Assembly: GCF_007679345.1 (NCBI RefSeq)
Contig: NZ_VEGH01000002.1
Span: 310,001 to 374,000, forward strand
DNA from: Cellulosimicrobium cellulans
GTDB lineage: Bacteria > Actinomycetota > Actinomycetes > Actinomycetales > Cellulomonadaceae
DNA: 64,000 nucleotides
Direction of reading: 5' to 3'
In this document: piece after piece, positions 28,006-36,775 of the stretch
Layout of the letters: the number at the start of each line of letters is the position of its first letter
Numbering within the stretch: position 1 is the first letter of the stretch
Made by a program: the position numbers and the translations under genes
Notes under the pieces: generated by a model
Database searches by the model: none
Seen by the model: the letters and a program-made list of their open reading frames with translations, nothing else
Told to the model about the DNA's origin: nothing

Positions 28006-28667
28006 GCCCGCCACGCCCGTCCGGTCTGGTCCAGGAACGCGAGCACCGCGGCCACGCGGCGGTTGTGCCCCTCGCCGTCGATCCCCAGCCGCTGGTAGAT
28101 CGACTTCAGGTGGCTCTCGACGGACCGCTCGTTGATGCCGAGCCGCTCCCCCGCCGCCTGGTTCGACAGTCCCTCCGCGACGAGCCGCAGCACACCGAAC
28201 TGCGCGGGGGTCAGCTCCGCCACCGCGGAGCCCGCGCGAGGCGTGGAGCGCTGGACCAGGTAGGGGTCGAGGACGACCTGACCGCGCGCGCTGGCGACGA
28301 CGGCGCGCACCAGGACGTCGCGCGCGAAGCTGGACCGCTTGGACAGGTAGCTCCACGGGCGGCTGACCTGCTCCTGGACCGTCGTGAACAGGCCCATCAC
28401 GTCCTCGCTGGACAGCAGCATCACCGCCAGGCGGGGGTCGGCCCGCTGCAGCGCGACCCCGAGCGCGACGCCGTTCCCGTCCGGCAGGTTGACGTCGAGC
28501 AGCGCGACGTCGCACGAGCCCGGGGTGAACACGAGTCGGGCCTCCGTGACCCCGGGCACCGCGTGCACGACGCGGATCGACTCCTCGGCGGACAGCGTCT
28601 GCTCCAGCATGCCGCGCAGCAGCGCCTCGTCCTCGACGATGCCGACCCGTGTGATGGGCGTCACCAT
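28002..28667 (-). CDS. LuxR/NarL-family response regulator
   Basis: A 221-residue two-domain regulator. Receiver: acidic pair in VGIVEDEALL, phospho-acceptor Asp in VALLDVNLPDGNG and conserved Lys in SYLSKRSSF. DNA-binding domain: LTPAQFGVLRLVAEGLSNQAAGERLGINERSVESHLKSIYQRLGI, a GerE-type helix-turn-helix. The ATG start at 28667 is preceded only by a short gap from the universal stress gene. It pairs with the kinase at 26788-28005. Confidence 0.91.
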   Translation of the reverse strand: MVTPITRVGIVEDEALLRGMLEQTLSAEESIRVVHAVPGVTEARLVFTPGSCDVALLDVNLPDGNGVALGVALQRADPRLAVMLLSSEDVMGLFTTVQEQVSRPWSYLSKRSSFARDVLVRAVVASARGQVVLDPYLVQRSTPRAGSAVAELTPAQFGVLRLVAEGLSNQAAGERLGINERSVESHLKSIYQRLGIDGEGHNRRVAAVLAFLDQTGRAWRA

Positions 28668-28689
28668 GCGGCGATCGTAGGCCGGGGGA

Positions 28690-29652
28690 TCACGCCGTGG
28701 TGAGCTCCACCGGGAGGTGCTCCGCGGGCAGGTGCCCGACGACCGGCCGCGCGACGAGCACGGGGCAGTGCGCCCGGTGCAGCACCTGCTGGCAGGTGGA
28801 CCCCAGCAGCAGGCCGCGGAACCCCCCGATCCCGCGGGAGCCGACGACCAGGAGGTCGGCCGACGTCATGCACTCGAGGAGCCCGCTCGGCGCGGTCGCC
28901 TCGACGACGGCGCCCTCGACGGGGACGTCCGGGTGGTGGGCACCCAGCCGGTCGGTCACCCGCGCCAGGTCGGCCCGGGCGGTCGCGACCAGCTCGTCGC
29001 GGACGCCGGACCGCTGCCACGGTGCGCGCCGCCAGGTGCCGGTCGGCACCGCCCGCACCACCAGCAGGGACGACCGCCACGCGCGCGCCTGCTGCACCGC
29101 GTGGTGCAGCGCCTCGGAACCGGGCGACCCGTCGACGCCGACGACGACGCGCCCGTGCCGCGGGGCCTCCTGCCGCGCGGACGGGGCGCCGCGCCGCACC
29201 GGGTGGTGCCGCGCCGGCACGACGACGGTCGGGCAGTGCGCGTGCGCGGGCAGGGTCGCGGAGACCGTGCCGAGCAGGCGCTCCGCGACGCGACCCGCGT
29301 TGCGCGCGCCGACGACGACGAGCGCGTGCTCGGCCGACCGCTCCACGAGGACGGCCGTCGGCTCGCCCTCCGCCACCTCGGTCGACGCGGAGACGCCGGC
29401 GCGCTCGGCGCGCTCCCGCCCCTCGTCCAGCACCTGCTCGACCCGGCGGCGGACCGCGCAGTCCTCGATGAGCGGGTGGGCGTACGGCCAGTCGCCGCGG
29501 GGGTGGGTGTCGGGCAGCTGGTAGCTGCACACGAGGTGCAGCGAGCGCCCGGTGCGCCGCGCGTACGCGGCCGCCCAGTCCAGCGCCTGCCGGCTCGGTG
29601 CCGTGCCGTCGATCCCGACGAGCACGGTGTCGCGCCGGCTCACGACCGCCAC
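28690..29652 (-). CDS. Tandem universal stress protein
   Basis: A 320-residue cytoplasmic protein with two UspA domains. Domain 1 starts TVLVGIDGTAPSRQALDWAA and has the ATP-binding pattern VVVGARNAGRVAERLLGTVS with a later CPTVVVPA. Domain 2 starts RVVVGVDGSPGSEALHHAV and ends LLVVGSRGIGGFRGLLLGST with CPVLVARP. Both keep the G-2x-G-9x-G-S/T loop, so ATP binding is expected. GTG start. Tandem Usp proteins are common in actinobacteria and are induced by hypoxia or stationary phase; here it lies next to a two-component system, which may control it. Confidence 0.9.
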   Translation of the reverse strand: MAVVSRRDTVLVGIDGTAPSRQALDWAAAYARRTGRSLHLVCSYQLPDTHPRGDWPYAHPLIEDCAVRRRVEQVLDEGRERAERAGVSASTEVAEGEPTAVLVERSAEHALVVVGARNAGRVAERLLGTVSATLPAHAHCPTVVVPARHHPVRRGAPSARQEAPRHGRVVVGVDGSPGSEALHHAVQQARAWRSSLLVVRAVPTGTWRRAPWQRSGVRDELVATARADLARVTDRLGAHHPDVPVEGAVVEATAPSGLLECMTSADLLVVGSRGIGGFRGLLLGSTCQQVLHRAHCPVLVARPVVGHLPAEHLPVELTTA

Positions 29653-29751
29653 CCCCCTCGGTCGGTGGTGGGCGTCGCCGCGGTGGACGCGGTGGTGGAC
29701 AGGGTCAGTGACATCGGGACCTCCTGGGACGGGTCGGGTCGGGTCGGTGCG

Positions 29752-30468
29752 TCAGGCCGCGCGGGACTCACCGGGCGCGGGAGCGGCGGCCGCGTCCGCG
29801 GTGCGCGACCACAGCCGGTCCATCGCGAGGTCGAGCGCGTTCGTGACGGCGGCGGAGCGCCGCAGCGCGGCGGCGACCGGGACGGGGACCGGGGCGTGGT
29901 GCCGGTAGGCGAGCCGGTGCTCCAGGCACGCCCAGAAGTCCATGGCGACGGTGCGGAGCTGCATCTCGACCGTGACCTGACCGGCGCCGCGGACGGGGAC
30001 GCCGACGACGAGGTGCAGGCTGCGGTAGCCGCTGGCCTTCGGCCGCGCGGTGTAGTCCCGCTCCTCGAGCAGCACCAGCCCGGGGAGGGCGAGGACCGCG
30101 TCCCGGACGTCACGCAGGTCCGAGAGGAACGCGCACACGACGCGCAGCCCCGCCAGGTCCTGCATCTCGCGGCGGAGGGCGCCGTCGTCCAGCGGGATGC
30201 CCTTGCGCCGGGCCTTGGCCTCGATCGACGCGGCGGACTTGAGCCGCCACGTCATGTGCTCCACCGGGTCGTGCGCCCGGCCGTCCCGGACCTGGTCGCG
30301 GAGGCCGGCGATCTCGAGGAGGAGCACCGCGAGGGCGTGCCGGTGGTCGAGCAGGAGCCGGTCGGTGTCGACGGCGCCGGTGCGGGCGGCCACGGGGACC
30401 GCCGCGACGGCGGGGTCCTCGAGCGCGGTCCCGGCGAGGGCGGGCGGGGCGGTCAGGGTGGCGTGCAC
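29752..30468 (-). CDS. RelA/SpoT-domain protein, small alarmone synthetase-like
   Basis: A 238-residue protein with a single (p)ppGpp synthetase domain. Visible motifs: RLKSAASIEAKARRKGI (R-x-K-x3-S-I-x-x-K), DLAGLRVVCAF, KASGYRSLHLVVGV (Y-R-S-x-H) and VEMQLRTVAMDFWACLEH (E-x-Q-x-R-T). These are the residues expected of an active SAS enzyme of the RelP/RelQ type. No HD hydrolase, TGS or ACT domains are present. I choose the GTG at 30468 ahead of HATLTAPPALAG, preceded by a GAGGAC site; an earlier start adds only Arg/Pro-rich sequence. It probably raises alarmone levels under stress. Confidence 0.83.
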   Translation of the reverse strand: MHATLTAPPALAGTALEDPAVAAVPVAARTGAVDTDRLLLDHRHALAVLLLEIAGLRDQVRDGRAHDPVEHMTWRLKSAASIEAKARRKGIPLDDGALRREMQDLAGLRVVCAFLSDLRDVRDAVLALPGLVLLEERDYTARPKASGYRSLHLVVGVPVRGAGQVTVEMQLRTVAMDFWACLEHRLAYRHHAPVPVPVAAALRRSAAVTNALDLAMDRLWSRTADAAAAPAPGESRAA

Positions 30469-30559
30469 GGTGGTCCTCGGTGGTGGTCGGGGAAGGTGAC
30501 TCCCTGATCTCACGCGGGGACGGCACCGCGTCGGCCGCGCTCTGCGTGGAACCACGCAC

Positions 30560-30584
30560 GCGGGGTCCGGCTACCCGGACCCGC
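30560..30584. terminator. Hairpin after the DesR-like operon
   Basis: GCGGGGTCCGG (30560-30570) pairs with CCGGACCCGC (30575-30584) around CTAC, with one bulged G. It lies 36 bases beyond the stop of the downstream response regulator and ahead of the alarmone synthetase-like gene. Confidence 0.5.
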
Positions 30585-30619
30585 CGTCGTCCCGCGTGCC
30601 CGTCGCGCGGCCGGCCGGC

Positions 30620-31222
30620 TCAGATCCAGCCGCGCTCCTCCGCGACCAGCACCGCCTGCTGCCGGGTGGCCACCCCGACCTTGCCGAGGACCGACGACAC
30701 GTGGTTCCGCACCGTCCCGGGCGACAGGTGCACCGCCGCCGCGATCTGCGCGATCGTCTCGCCCCGCCGGCCCGCGCGCAGCACGTCCAGCTCGCGGTCG
30801 GTCAGCGGGCTGCGCTCGTCGGCCAGGGCGTCCGCCGCCACCTCGGGGTCGACGTACCGGCGTCCGGCGGCCACCAGGCGGATCACCTCGGCCACGTCCT
30901 GCGCGGGCCGGGACTTCGGCAGGAACCCGTCGACGCCCGCCTGCAGCGCACGGCGCAGCACCCCGGGGCGCGCGTGCCGGGTGACGACCAGGCAGCGGGT
31001 CGGCACCGTGCGGGCCAGCCGCGCGGCGGTGTCGATCCCGTCGGTCCCGGGCATCTCCAGGTCCAGCAGGCACACGTCCGGCCGGGTCCGCACGGCCGCC
31101 GCCAGCGCCTCGTCGCCGGAGGCGCACTCGGCCACGACGTCGAGGTCGGGCTCCAGCCGGAGCAGGGCCGCGAGGGCCGTGCGGATCATGTCCTCGTCGT
31201 CGGCGATCAGCACCCGGATCAC
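30620..31222 (-). CDS. DesR-like NarL-family response regulator
   Basis: A 200-residue regulator. Receiver: VLIADDEDMIR acidic pair, phospho-Asp in VCLLDLEMPGTDG and Lys in GFLPKSRPA. Output: LTDRELDVLRAGRRGETIAQ, then IAAAVHLSPGTVRNHVSSVLGKVGV, a GerE helix-turn-helix. The order and features match DesR-type regulators that pair with DesK-like kinases sensing membrane state in Bacillus; the signal here is unknown. GTG start overlapping the kinase stop as GTGA. Confidence 0.9.
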   Translation of the reverse strand: MIRVLIADDEDMIRTALAALLRLEPDLDVVAECASGDEALAAAVRTRPDVCLLDLEMPGTDGIDTAARLARTVPTRCLVVTRHARPGVLRRALQAGVDGFLPKSRPAQDVAEVIRLVAAGRRYVDPEVAADALADERSPLTDRELDVLRAGRRGETIAQIAAAVHLSPGTVRNHVSSVLGKVGVATRQQAVLVAEERGWI

Positions 31223-32496
31223 GCGCCCACCCCGTCCGCCGCGCCCTCGGGCCCCGCGCCCTCGGGCCTAGCGCCCTCCGGCACCGCGACCTCGGGCACC
31301 GCGACCGTCAGCACGAACTCCTCGTCCGCCCGCACCTCCACCGTCCCGCCGAGGGCGGCGATCCGGTCCCGCATCGCGGCCACCCCGGTCCCCCGCGACG
31401 CCCCGGCACCGGGTGCGGCCGGGTCCCGGTCGTTCGCGATCGCGTACCGCCACATGCCGCCCTCCCGGCGCAGGCTGATCCGGGCACGGCCGCCGGCGCC
31501 GTGCTTGAGGACGTTCGTCACGCTCTCCCGGACGAGCGGGCCGAGCACGTCGGCGGGCGCCCGCTCCGCGCCGCGGTCGAGCTCGACCTGCACCTCGTGG
31601 CCCGCCGCGCGGAGCAGGTCGGCGGCGTTCGCCAGCTCGTCCGGGAGCGGCACGCCCCGGAACCGGGTCGCCAGGTCGCGGGTGCCGGCGCGGGCCTCGT
31701 CGACCGACGCCCGCGCGGTCCGGATCTGCTCCGCCGCCGCGGCGGGGTCGCGGTCGATCAGCCGCTCGGCCAGCTCGAGCTGGAGCGCGACGACCTGGAG
31801 GTGGTGGCCCTGCAGGTCGTGCACCTCGCCGGCCAGCCGCAGCCGCTCGCGCATGGCCGACACCGCCGCCGCGGCCTCCCGGGCCCGGTCGAGCTCCCGC
31901 ACCAGGTCCCACCACCACAGCGAGAAGGCGGACAGCGCCGGCAGCAGCAGGATCAGCGTGGGCGGCAGCGTCGACAGGTCGGCGTCGGCGGTGTCGATGC
32001 CGAGCCGCGGCGCGTCGACCACCCACAGCCCGCCGAGCACCAGGGTGAGCAGCGCGACGAGCCGCCACCGCACGCCCCGGGGCCAGGGCAGCAGGCTGAG
32101 CAGGAACGCCAGCACGCCGACCCCGAGCATCCAGGAGCCGGTCGTCACGCCGAGCAGCGCCGCCCCGGCCGCGCCGACCGCCAGGGCCACCGCGCCCCGG
32201 CGGCGGCGGGGCGCGGTCACGGTGTCCTCGGCGTCGGCCGGCCGCACCGCGACCGGGTAGTCCCGCACGAGCACCGCCGCCGCGCCGAGCTGGAGCGCCA
32301 CGCCCAGGGCCGCGAGCGCCGGCCCGCCGGGCAGCACCGCGTGCGCCGGGAGCTGGCCCAGCCACAGCCACCAGTTCATCAGGACGACGAGGTCGAGGAA
32401 CACGAGGCCGGCGACCGTGTACCACCAGGTGGCCCGCACGCCGCCGGCGTACGGGCTGCCGACCGCGGCGCCCACCCCTGCCGCCCGAGAAGCCAT
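31219..32496 (-). CDS. DesK-like sensor histidine kinase
   Basis: A 425-residue kinase with five or six membrane segments in residues 20-185 (for example VAGLVFLDLVVLMNWWLWLG), a coiled linker and a HisKA_3 domain with the phospho-acceptor in LAGEVHDLQGHHLQVVALQL. The ATPase domain has RESVTNVLKHGAGGRARISL and GTGVAAMRDRIAALGGTVEV. The C-terminus ends in short repeats (VAVPE, GARPEGAGPEG), which may be a slippage-prone linker. ATG at 32496. It forms an operon with the regulator downstream. No separate sensor domain is seen. Confidence 0.9.
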   Translation of the reverse strand: MASRAAGVGAAVGSPYAGGVRATWWYTVAGLVFLDLVVLMNWWLWLGQLPAHAVLPGGPALAALGVALQLGAAAVLVRDYPVAVRPADAEDTVTAPRRRRGAVALAVGAAGAALLGVTTGSWMLGVGVLAFLLSLLPWPRGVRWRLVALLTLVLGGLWVVDAPRLGIDTADADLSTLPPTLILLLPALSAFSLWWWDLVRELDRAREAAAAVSAMRERLRLAGEVHDLQGHHLQVVALQLELAERLIDRDPAAAAEQIRTARASVDEARAGTRDLATRFRGVPLPDELANAADLLRAAGHEVQVELDRGAERAPADVLGPLVRESVTNVLKHGAGGRARISLRREGGMWRYAIANDRDPAAPGAGASRGTGVAAMRDRIAALGGTVEVRADEEFVLTVAVPEVAVPEGARPEGAGPEGAADGVGA

Positions 32497-32648
32497 GCCG
32501 CCGACCGTACGGCCATGACATCCGTCACGGGCGGACGCGCGCGACCCCACGTGCGCCGGTGACACCGCGGCACTGCCGCGCGACCCGGCGACCACGTTGG
32601 CTGGAGGCACCGAGAAGCACCACCCCAGCCGCACCCCCGGAGGTCACC

Positions 32649-33146
32649 ATGGCAGGTCTGCCCGACATCGTCCCCGAGTTCCAGGAGCTCGTGGCCCAGC
32701 TGCCCGACTGGCTGCAGCCCGCGGGCGTCGCGCTCGCCGGCGCCGTGCCGTTCGTCGAGGGCGAGGGCGCCGCCGCGATCGGCGTCGTCGGCGGGATCCA
32801 CCCCGTCGCCGCCGTCGTCGCGGCGATCGCCGGCAACTTCCTCGCGGTGCTGCTCGTCGTGACGGTCGGCGTCCGCACCCGCGCGGCGGTCGTCACCCGC
32901 GGGGGCCGTGCGCCCGTCGCCCCGAGCCCGCGCCGGCAGAAGTTCGACCGCGCGTTCGCCCGGTACGGCGTCGCCGGCGTCAGCCTGCTCGGCCCGCTGC
33001 TCATCCCGACCCACTTCACCGCCGCCGCCCTCTCCGCGTCCGGGGTCTCCCGAGCCCGGATCCTCACGTGGCAGGGCGTCGCGATCACCCTGTGGACCGT
33101 CGCGATCAGCCTGCTCATCACGGGAGTCGTCGCGTTCGCGCGGTGA
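32649..33146 (+). CDS. Small membrane protein of the small multidrug efflux/DedA-like group
   Basis: A 165-residue protein with about four hydrophobic stretches: VALAGAVPFVEGEGAAAIGV, HPVAAVVAAIAGNFLAVLLV, VSLLGPLLIPTHFTAAALSA and ITLWTVAISLLITGVVAF. The early PFVEGEGA and the central LLGPLLIPTHFTA motif recall proteins often annotated as small multidrug efflux proteins. A transport substrate is not evident. ATG at 32649 after CCCGGAGGT. It is divergent from the DesK-like kinase and could be its target gene. Confidence 0.7.
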   Translation: MAGLPDIVPEFQELVAQLPDWLQPAGVALAGAVPFVEGEGAAAIGVVGGIHPVAAVVAAIAGNFLAVLLVVTVGVRTRAAVVTRGGRAPVAPSPRRQKFDRAFARYGVAGVSLLGPLLIPTHFTAAALSASGVSRARILTWQGVAITLWTVAISLLITGVVAFAR

Positions 33147-33282
33147 CCCAGGGCGCGCTCCCCGGCGCCCGCGCTCCCCGCGTCCGCGCGGTGACCGCGG
33201 GCGCTGCCACGCGTCCGCGCGCATGCTGGACGGGCCGGGTGCAGCGCTGCCGCCCGGCGCCCAGCTCGGACGAGGAGACGTC

Positions 33283-34044
33283 ATGACGACGAAGGTCGAG
33301 GAGTCGGTCCTGGTGAACGTGCCGGTGAGCGTCGCGTACAACCAGTGGACGCAGTTCGAGGAGTTCCCGCGGTTCATGGGCGGTGTGAAGTCCGTGACGC
33401 AGCTCGGCGACGACCGGCTCCGCTGGGTCGCCGAGATCGCGGGCATCAAGCGGGAGTGGGAGGCGCGGATCCTCGAGCAGGTCCGGGACAGCAAGGTGGC
33501 CTGGGCGGCCACCGAGGGCGCGACCAACGCCGGCGCCGTGACGTTCGAGGACCTGGGCGGCGGGCAGACCTCCGTGCACCTGTCGCTCGAGTACGAGCCC
33601 GAGGGCCTGGTCGAGAAGGTCGGCGACAAGCTGAACGTCGTGGAGAACCGCGCCGCGAAGGACCTCGAGCGGTTCAAGGAGTTCATCGAGGCCGAGGGCT
33701 ACGCCACCGGTGCCTGGCGGGGCGAGGTGCACGAGGGGGCCGGCGTGGGGACCCCCGGGGTGGCGGACGCCGCCGCGTCGCAGGGCGACTCCGGCAAGGC
33801 CGGGCTCTCCGGCAAGGCCGTCGCCGCGGGCCTCGGCGCCGCTGCGGCGGGTGCGGCCGCCGCCGTGGTCGGCGCCGCGAAGGCGGGCGGGACGAGCGAC
33901 CGGCCGACGGCCGACGAGGTCGAGCCGGTGGAGCCGGTCGTCGTCGAGACGGAGACCCTGGTCGTCGAGACCGAGCCGGTGGTGGACGTGCCGCCGCCCG
34001 GCACGACGCCGGACGACGGGACCGACCCCGCCGCGCGGATCTGA
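33283..34044 (+). CDS. SRPBCC-family protein with long acidic tail
   Basis: A 253-residue protein. Residues 1-147 form an SRPBCC/polyketide-cyclase-like (COQ10) fold: VEESVLVNVPVSVAYNQWTQ, FEEFPRFMGGVKSV, LRWVAEIAGIKREWEARI and a long C-terminal helix LERFKEFIEAEG. The remainder is low complexity, first Gly/Ala-rich (GKAVAAGLGAAAAGAAAAVV, possibly a membrane-associating helix) then acidic Glu/Val/Pro repeats. SRPBCC domains bind hydrophobic ligands. ATG after CGAGGAGA. Function unknown. Confidence 0.8.
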   Translation: MTTKVEESVLVNVPVSVAYNQWTQFEEFPRFMGGVKSVTQLGDDRLRWVAEIAGIKREWEARILEQVRDSKVAWAATEGATNAGAVTFEDLGGGQTSVHLSLEYEPEGLVEKVGDKLNVVENRAAKDLERFKEFIEAEGYATGAWRGEVHEGAGVGTPGVADAAASQGDSGKAGLSGKAVAAGLGAAAAGAAAAVVGAAKAGGTSDRPTADEVEPVEPVVVETETLVVETEPVVDVPPPGTTPDDGTDPAARI

Positions 34045-34064
34045 CCCGGAGGCACGACCGCGGA

Positions 34065-34106
34065 GACGCGGTCCCCGGCCTGATCGTCCCGGCCGGGGAC
34101 CGCGTC
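34065..34106. terminator. Strong bidirectional hairpin terminator
   Basis: GACGCGGTCCCCGGCC (34065-34080) pairs perfectly with GGCCGGGGACCGCGTC (34091-34106), a 16-bp stem with a 10-nt loop between two convergent genes. Confidence 0.85.
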
Positions 34107-34109
34107 GTC

Positions 34110-35825
34110 TCAGCCCTCGCCCCCGGCGCCCCACACGGTCGCGCGCGGGGGCACCACGACGCCGCCGGGCTCCGCGGTCGCCGGCGCACTCGCCACCACG
34201 ACCTCCCCGACGCCTGCGACGGCGTACGGCTCGTCCCCGAGGTTCGCGACGACGTGCCAGCCACCGGGCCGGACGTAGTGCAGGACGTCGTCGCGTCCCG
34301 TCTCCACCCAGGTCAGCCGCTCGGCGCCCTGGAGCCGCCGCCGGGCCGCGAGCGCCCGGCGGTACAGCGCCAGCGTCGACCCCGGGTCGGCCTCCTGCGC
34401 ATCGACGGCGTGCTCGGCGAACCACGCGGGCTGCGGCAGGTGCGCGCGGCCGTCGCCGAACCCGAACGACTCGCCGTCCGCCGTCCACGGGATCGGCACC
34501 CGGCAGCCGTCCCGGCCGACCTGCGCCCCGCCGGTGCGGAAGAACGTGGGGTCCTGGCGCTGCGCGTCCGGGATGCCGGCGACCTCGTGCAGACCCAGCT
34601 CCTCGCCCTGGTAGAGGTAGGTCGACCCGGGCAGGCCCAGGACCAGCAGCGTCGCGGCCCGCGCGAGCCGCAGGCCCCGGTCCCGGTCGAGTGCCGACTC
34701 CGGGCCGCCCGTCAGCAGCCAGTCCGCGGCGCGCTCGCGCGGCGCCCGCCCGTCGCCGGCGGGGCCGATGCCGTACCGGGTCGCGTGCCGCACCACGTCG
34801 TGGTTCGACAGCACCCAGGTGCTCGACGAGCCGGACCGGGCCGCGAGCGCCAGGTTGTCGGTGATGATCCGCCGGAACTCCCCCGCGTCGGGCTCCGCGA
34901 GCAGCAGGTCGAAGTTGAACGACTGCCCCAGGCTCTCGGGCCGCGCGTACAGCGGCACCCGCTCCGAGTCGACCCAGGCCTCGGCGACCGCGGCGCGCGG
35001 CGGGTCGTAGGAGTCGAGCACGGCGCGCCACTCGGCGTAGACCTCGTGCACGTCGTCCCGGTCGTAGAGCGGGTGGTTCCCGTCCCGGGGCAGCGCCTCG
35101 ATCTCCGCCGCGGACGGCAGCGGCTCCGTCAGGTCCTTGGTCAGCATGTGCGCGACGTCGATCCGGAACCCGTCCACGCCCCGGTCGGACCAGAACCGCA
35201 GGGTCCGGACGAAGTCGGCGCGCACCTCCGGGTGGTCCCAGGCGAGGTCCGGCTGCTCGGGGGCGAAGCTGTGCAGGTACCACTGGCCGTCCGGGACCCG
35301 GTCCCAGGCCGGCCCGCCGAACGTGGACTCCCAGTCGGTCGGAGGCTCGGACCCGTCCGGGCCGGACCCGTCGCGGAAGATGTACCGGTCCCGCGCCGGG
35401 GACCCCGGGCCCGCGGCCAGCGCCTCGCGGAACCACGCGTGCTGGTCGGAGGTGTGGTTGGGCACGATGTCGACGACCACCCGGATGCCGCGGGCGTGCA
35501 GCGCCTCGACCAGCGCGTCGAAGTCGTCGAGCGTGCCGAGCCGCGGGTCCACGTCGCGGTAGTCCGCCACGTCGTACCCGCCGTCGGCCAGCGCCGAGGG
35601 GTAGAACGGGCTGAGCCAGACGGCGTCCACCCCGAGCGCGGCGAGGTAGTCCGCGCGCCGGGTGATCCCCGCGAGGTCGCCGAGGCCGTCGCCGTCGGCG
35701 TCCGCGAAGCTGCGCGGATAGACCTGGTAGACGACGGCCTGGCGCCACCACGCCGGGACGTCCCCGGGCGGGGTGCCGGCGGCGGGCGGCGGGGCGGGGG
35801 TGGTGGTCGTGTCCGGTGCGGTCAT
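34110..35825 (-). CDS. Alpha-glucosidase, glycoside hydrolase family 13
   Basis: A 571-residue cytoplasmic GH13 enzyme (no signal peptide). The four conserved regions are visible: VVVDIVPNHTSDQH (I), GFRIDVAHML with the nucleophile Asp (II), AVAEAWVDSE with the acid/base Glu (III) and VLSNHDVVRHATR (IV). The start of the barrel reads WWRQAVVYQVYPRSFADADGDG, typical of oligo-1,6-/alpha-glucosidases. ATG at 35825. It sits 71 bases after the sugar importer genes on the same strand, so it most likely cleaves the imported alpha-glucoside to glucose. Confidence 0.93.
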   Translation of the reverse strand: MTAPDTTTTPAPPPAAGTPPGDVPAWWRQAVVYQVYPRSFADADGDGLGDLAGITRRADYLAALGVDAVWLSPFYPSALADGGYDVADYRDVDPRLGTLDDFDALVEALHARGIRVVVDIVPNHTSDQHAWFREALAAGPGSPARDRYIFRDGSGPDGSEPPTDWESTFGGPAWDRVPDGQWYLHSFAPEQPDLAWDHPEVRADFVRTLRFWSDRGVDGFRIDVAHMLTKDLTEPLPSAAEIEALPRDGNHPLYDRDDVHEVYAEWRAVLDSYDPPRAAVAEAWVDSERVPLYARPESLGQSFNFDLLLAEPDAGEFRRIITDNLALAARSGSSSTWVLSNHDVVRHATRYGIGPAGDGRAPRERAADWLLTGGPESALDRDRGLRLARAATLLVLGLPGSTYLYQGEELGLHEVAGIPDAQRQDPTFFRTGGAQVGRDGCRVPIPWTADGESFGFGDGRAHLPQPAWFAEHAVDAQEADPGSTLALYRRALAARRRLQGAERLTWVETGRDDVLHYVRPGGWHVVANLGDEPYAVAGVGEVVVASAPATAEPGGVVVPPRATVWGAGGEG

Positions 35826-35896
35826 GCGGATGCGTCCTCCTGGCGGGATCGGCGGGGGGTGGTCCGGTGCGGTCGGGTGTGGGCGCGGGCGCGCGC

Positions 35897-36775
35897 TCAG
35901 CCCTTCACGGCGCCCTGGGTGACGCCCTCCATCACCCAGCGCTGGGTGAACAGGTAGGCGACGATCGCGGGCGCCATCGCCATCAGGTACGAGGCGAACG
36001 CCACGTGGTAGTTGTTGCTGAACTGGTTCTGGAACAGGTTCTGCCGCACCGGGAGAGTCTGCAGCGCCGGGTCGGAGATGATCAGCGACGGCATCATGAA
36101 GTCGTTCCAGGCGTACAGGAACGCGAAGATGCCGACGGTCGCGCTCATGGGCGCCAGCAGCGGGAAGATCAGCCGCCAGAACGTCTGCCAGGTGGTGGCC
36201 CCGTCCAGCCGCGCGCTCTCCTCCAGCTCCTCGGGGATCGACCGCAGGAACGCCGTGAACAGCAGCACGCTGAAGCTGAGCTGGAACATCGTCGCCAGCA
36301 GGATCACGCCGAACGGGTTGTCGAGCCCGACCCGGCCGGTGAGCTGGATCTGGGGCAGCGCGACCACCGGGAACGGGATGAACATCGCCGCGAGCAGGTA
36401 GTAGAAGGAGTACCGGAACAGCCGGTGGTCCCAGTTCCGCATGATCGCGTACGACGCGAACGCGGCCAGCAGGATGGTCGCCACGACCGTGCCGGCCGTC
36501 ACGAGGAGCGAGATGCCCGCGCCGACCGGGAACTTCGTGAGGTTCCACGCCTCCACGAAGCCGTCGACGCTGAACGGCGCCGGCAGCGAGAAGGCCTGGC
36601 CGTCGACGGCCTGCCCCTGCGTCTTGAACGCCATCGACACGGTCACGTAGAGCGGGAGCAGCACCGTCACCGCGCACAGCACGAGGACGACCGTCCCGGA
36701 CCAGTTCGTGCGCTCGGACCGGACCCGCCCGGTGCCGCGGGCGGGCGCGGCCGCCGCTGTCGTCTGCGTCGCCAT
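35897..36775 (-). CDS. Carbohydrate ABC transporter permease (MalG-like)
   Basis: A 292-residue inner-membrane permease of the CUT1 type with six membrane segments. The EAA loop that docks the ATPase reads ESARLDGATTWQTFWRLIFPLL (E-x2-x-D-G-A). It ends with TQRWVMEGVTQGAVKG, typical of MalG/MsmG C-termini. ATG at 36775 shares one base with the MalF stop (TGATG). No ATPase gene is in the cluster; a shared MsiK-type ATPase elsewhere is usual in actinobacteria. Confidence 0.93.
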   Translation of the reverse strand: MATQTTAAAAPARGTGRVRSERTNWSGTVVLVLCAVTVLLPLYVTVSMAFKTQGQAVDGQAFSLPAPFSVDGFVEAWNLTKFPVGAGISLLVTAGTVVATILLAAFASYAIMRNWDHRLFRYSFYYLLAAMFIPFPVVALPQIQLTGRVGLDNPFGVILLATMFQLSFSVLLFTAFLRSIPEELEESARLDGATTWQTFWRLIFPLLAPMSATVGIFAFLYAWNDFMMPSLIISDPALQTLPVRQNLFQNQFSNNYHVAFASYLMAMAPAIVAYLFTQRWVMEGVTQGAVKG

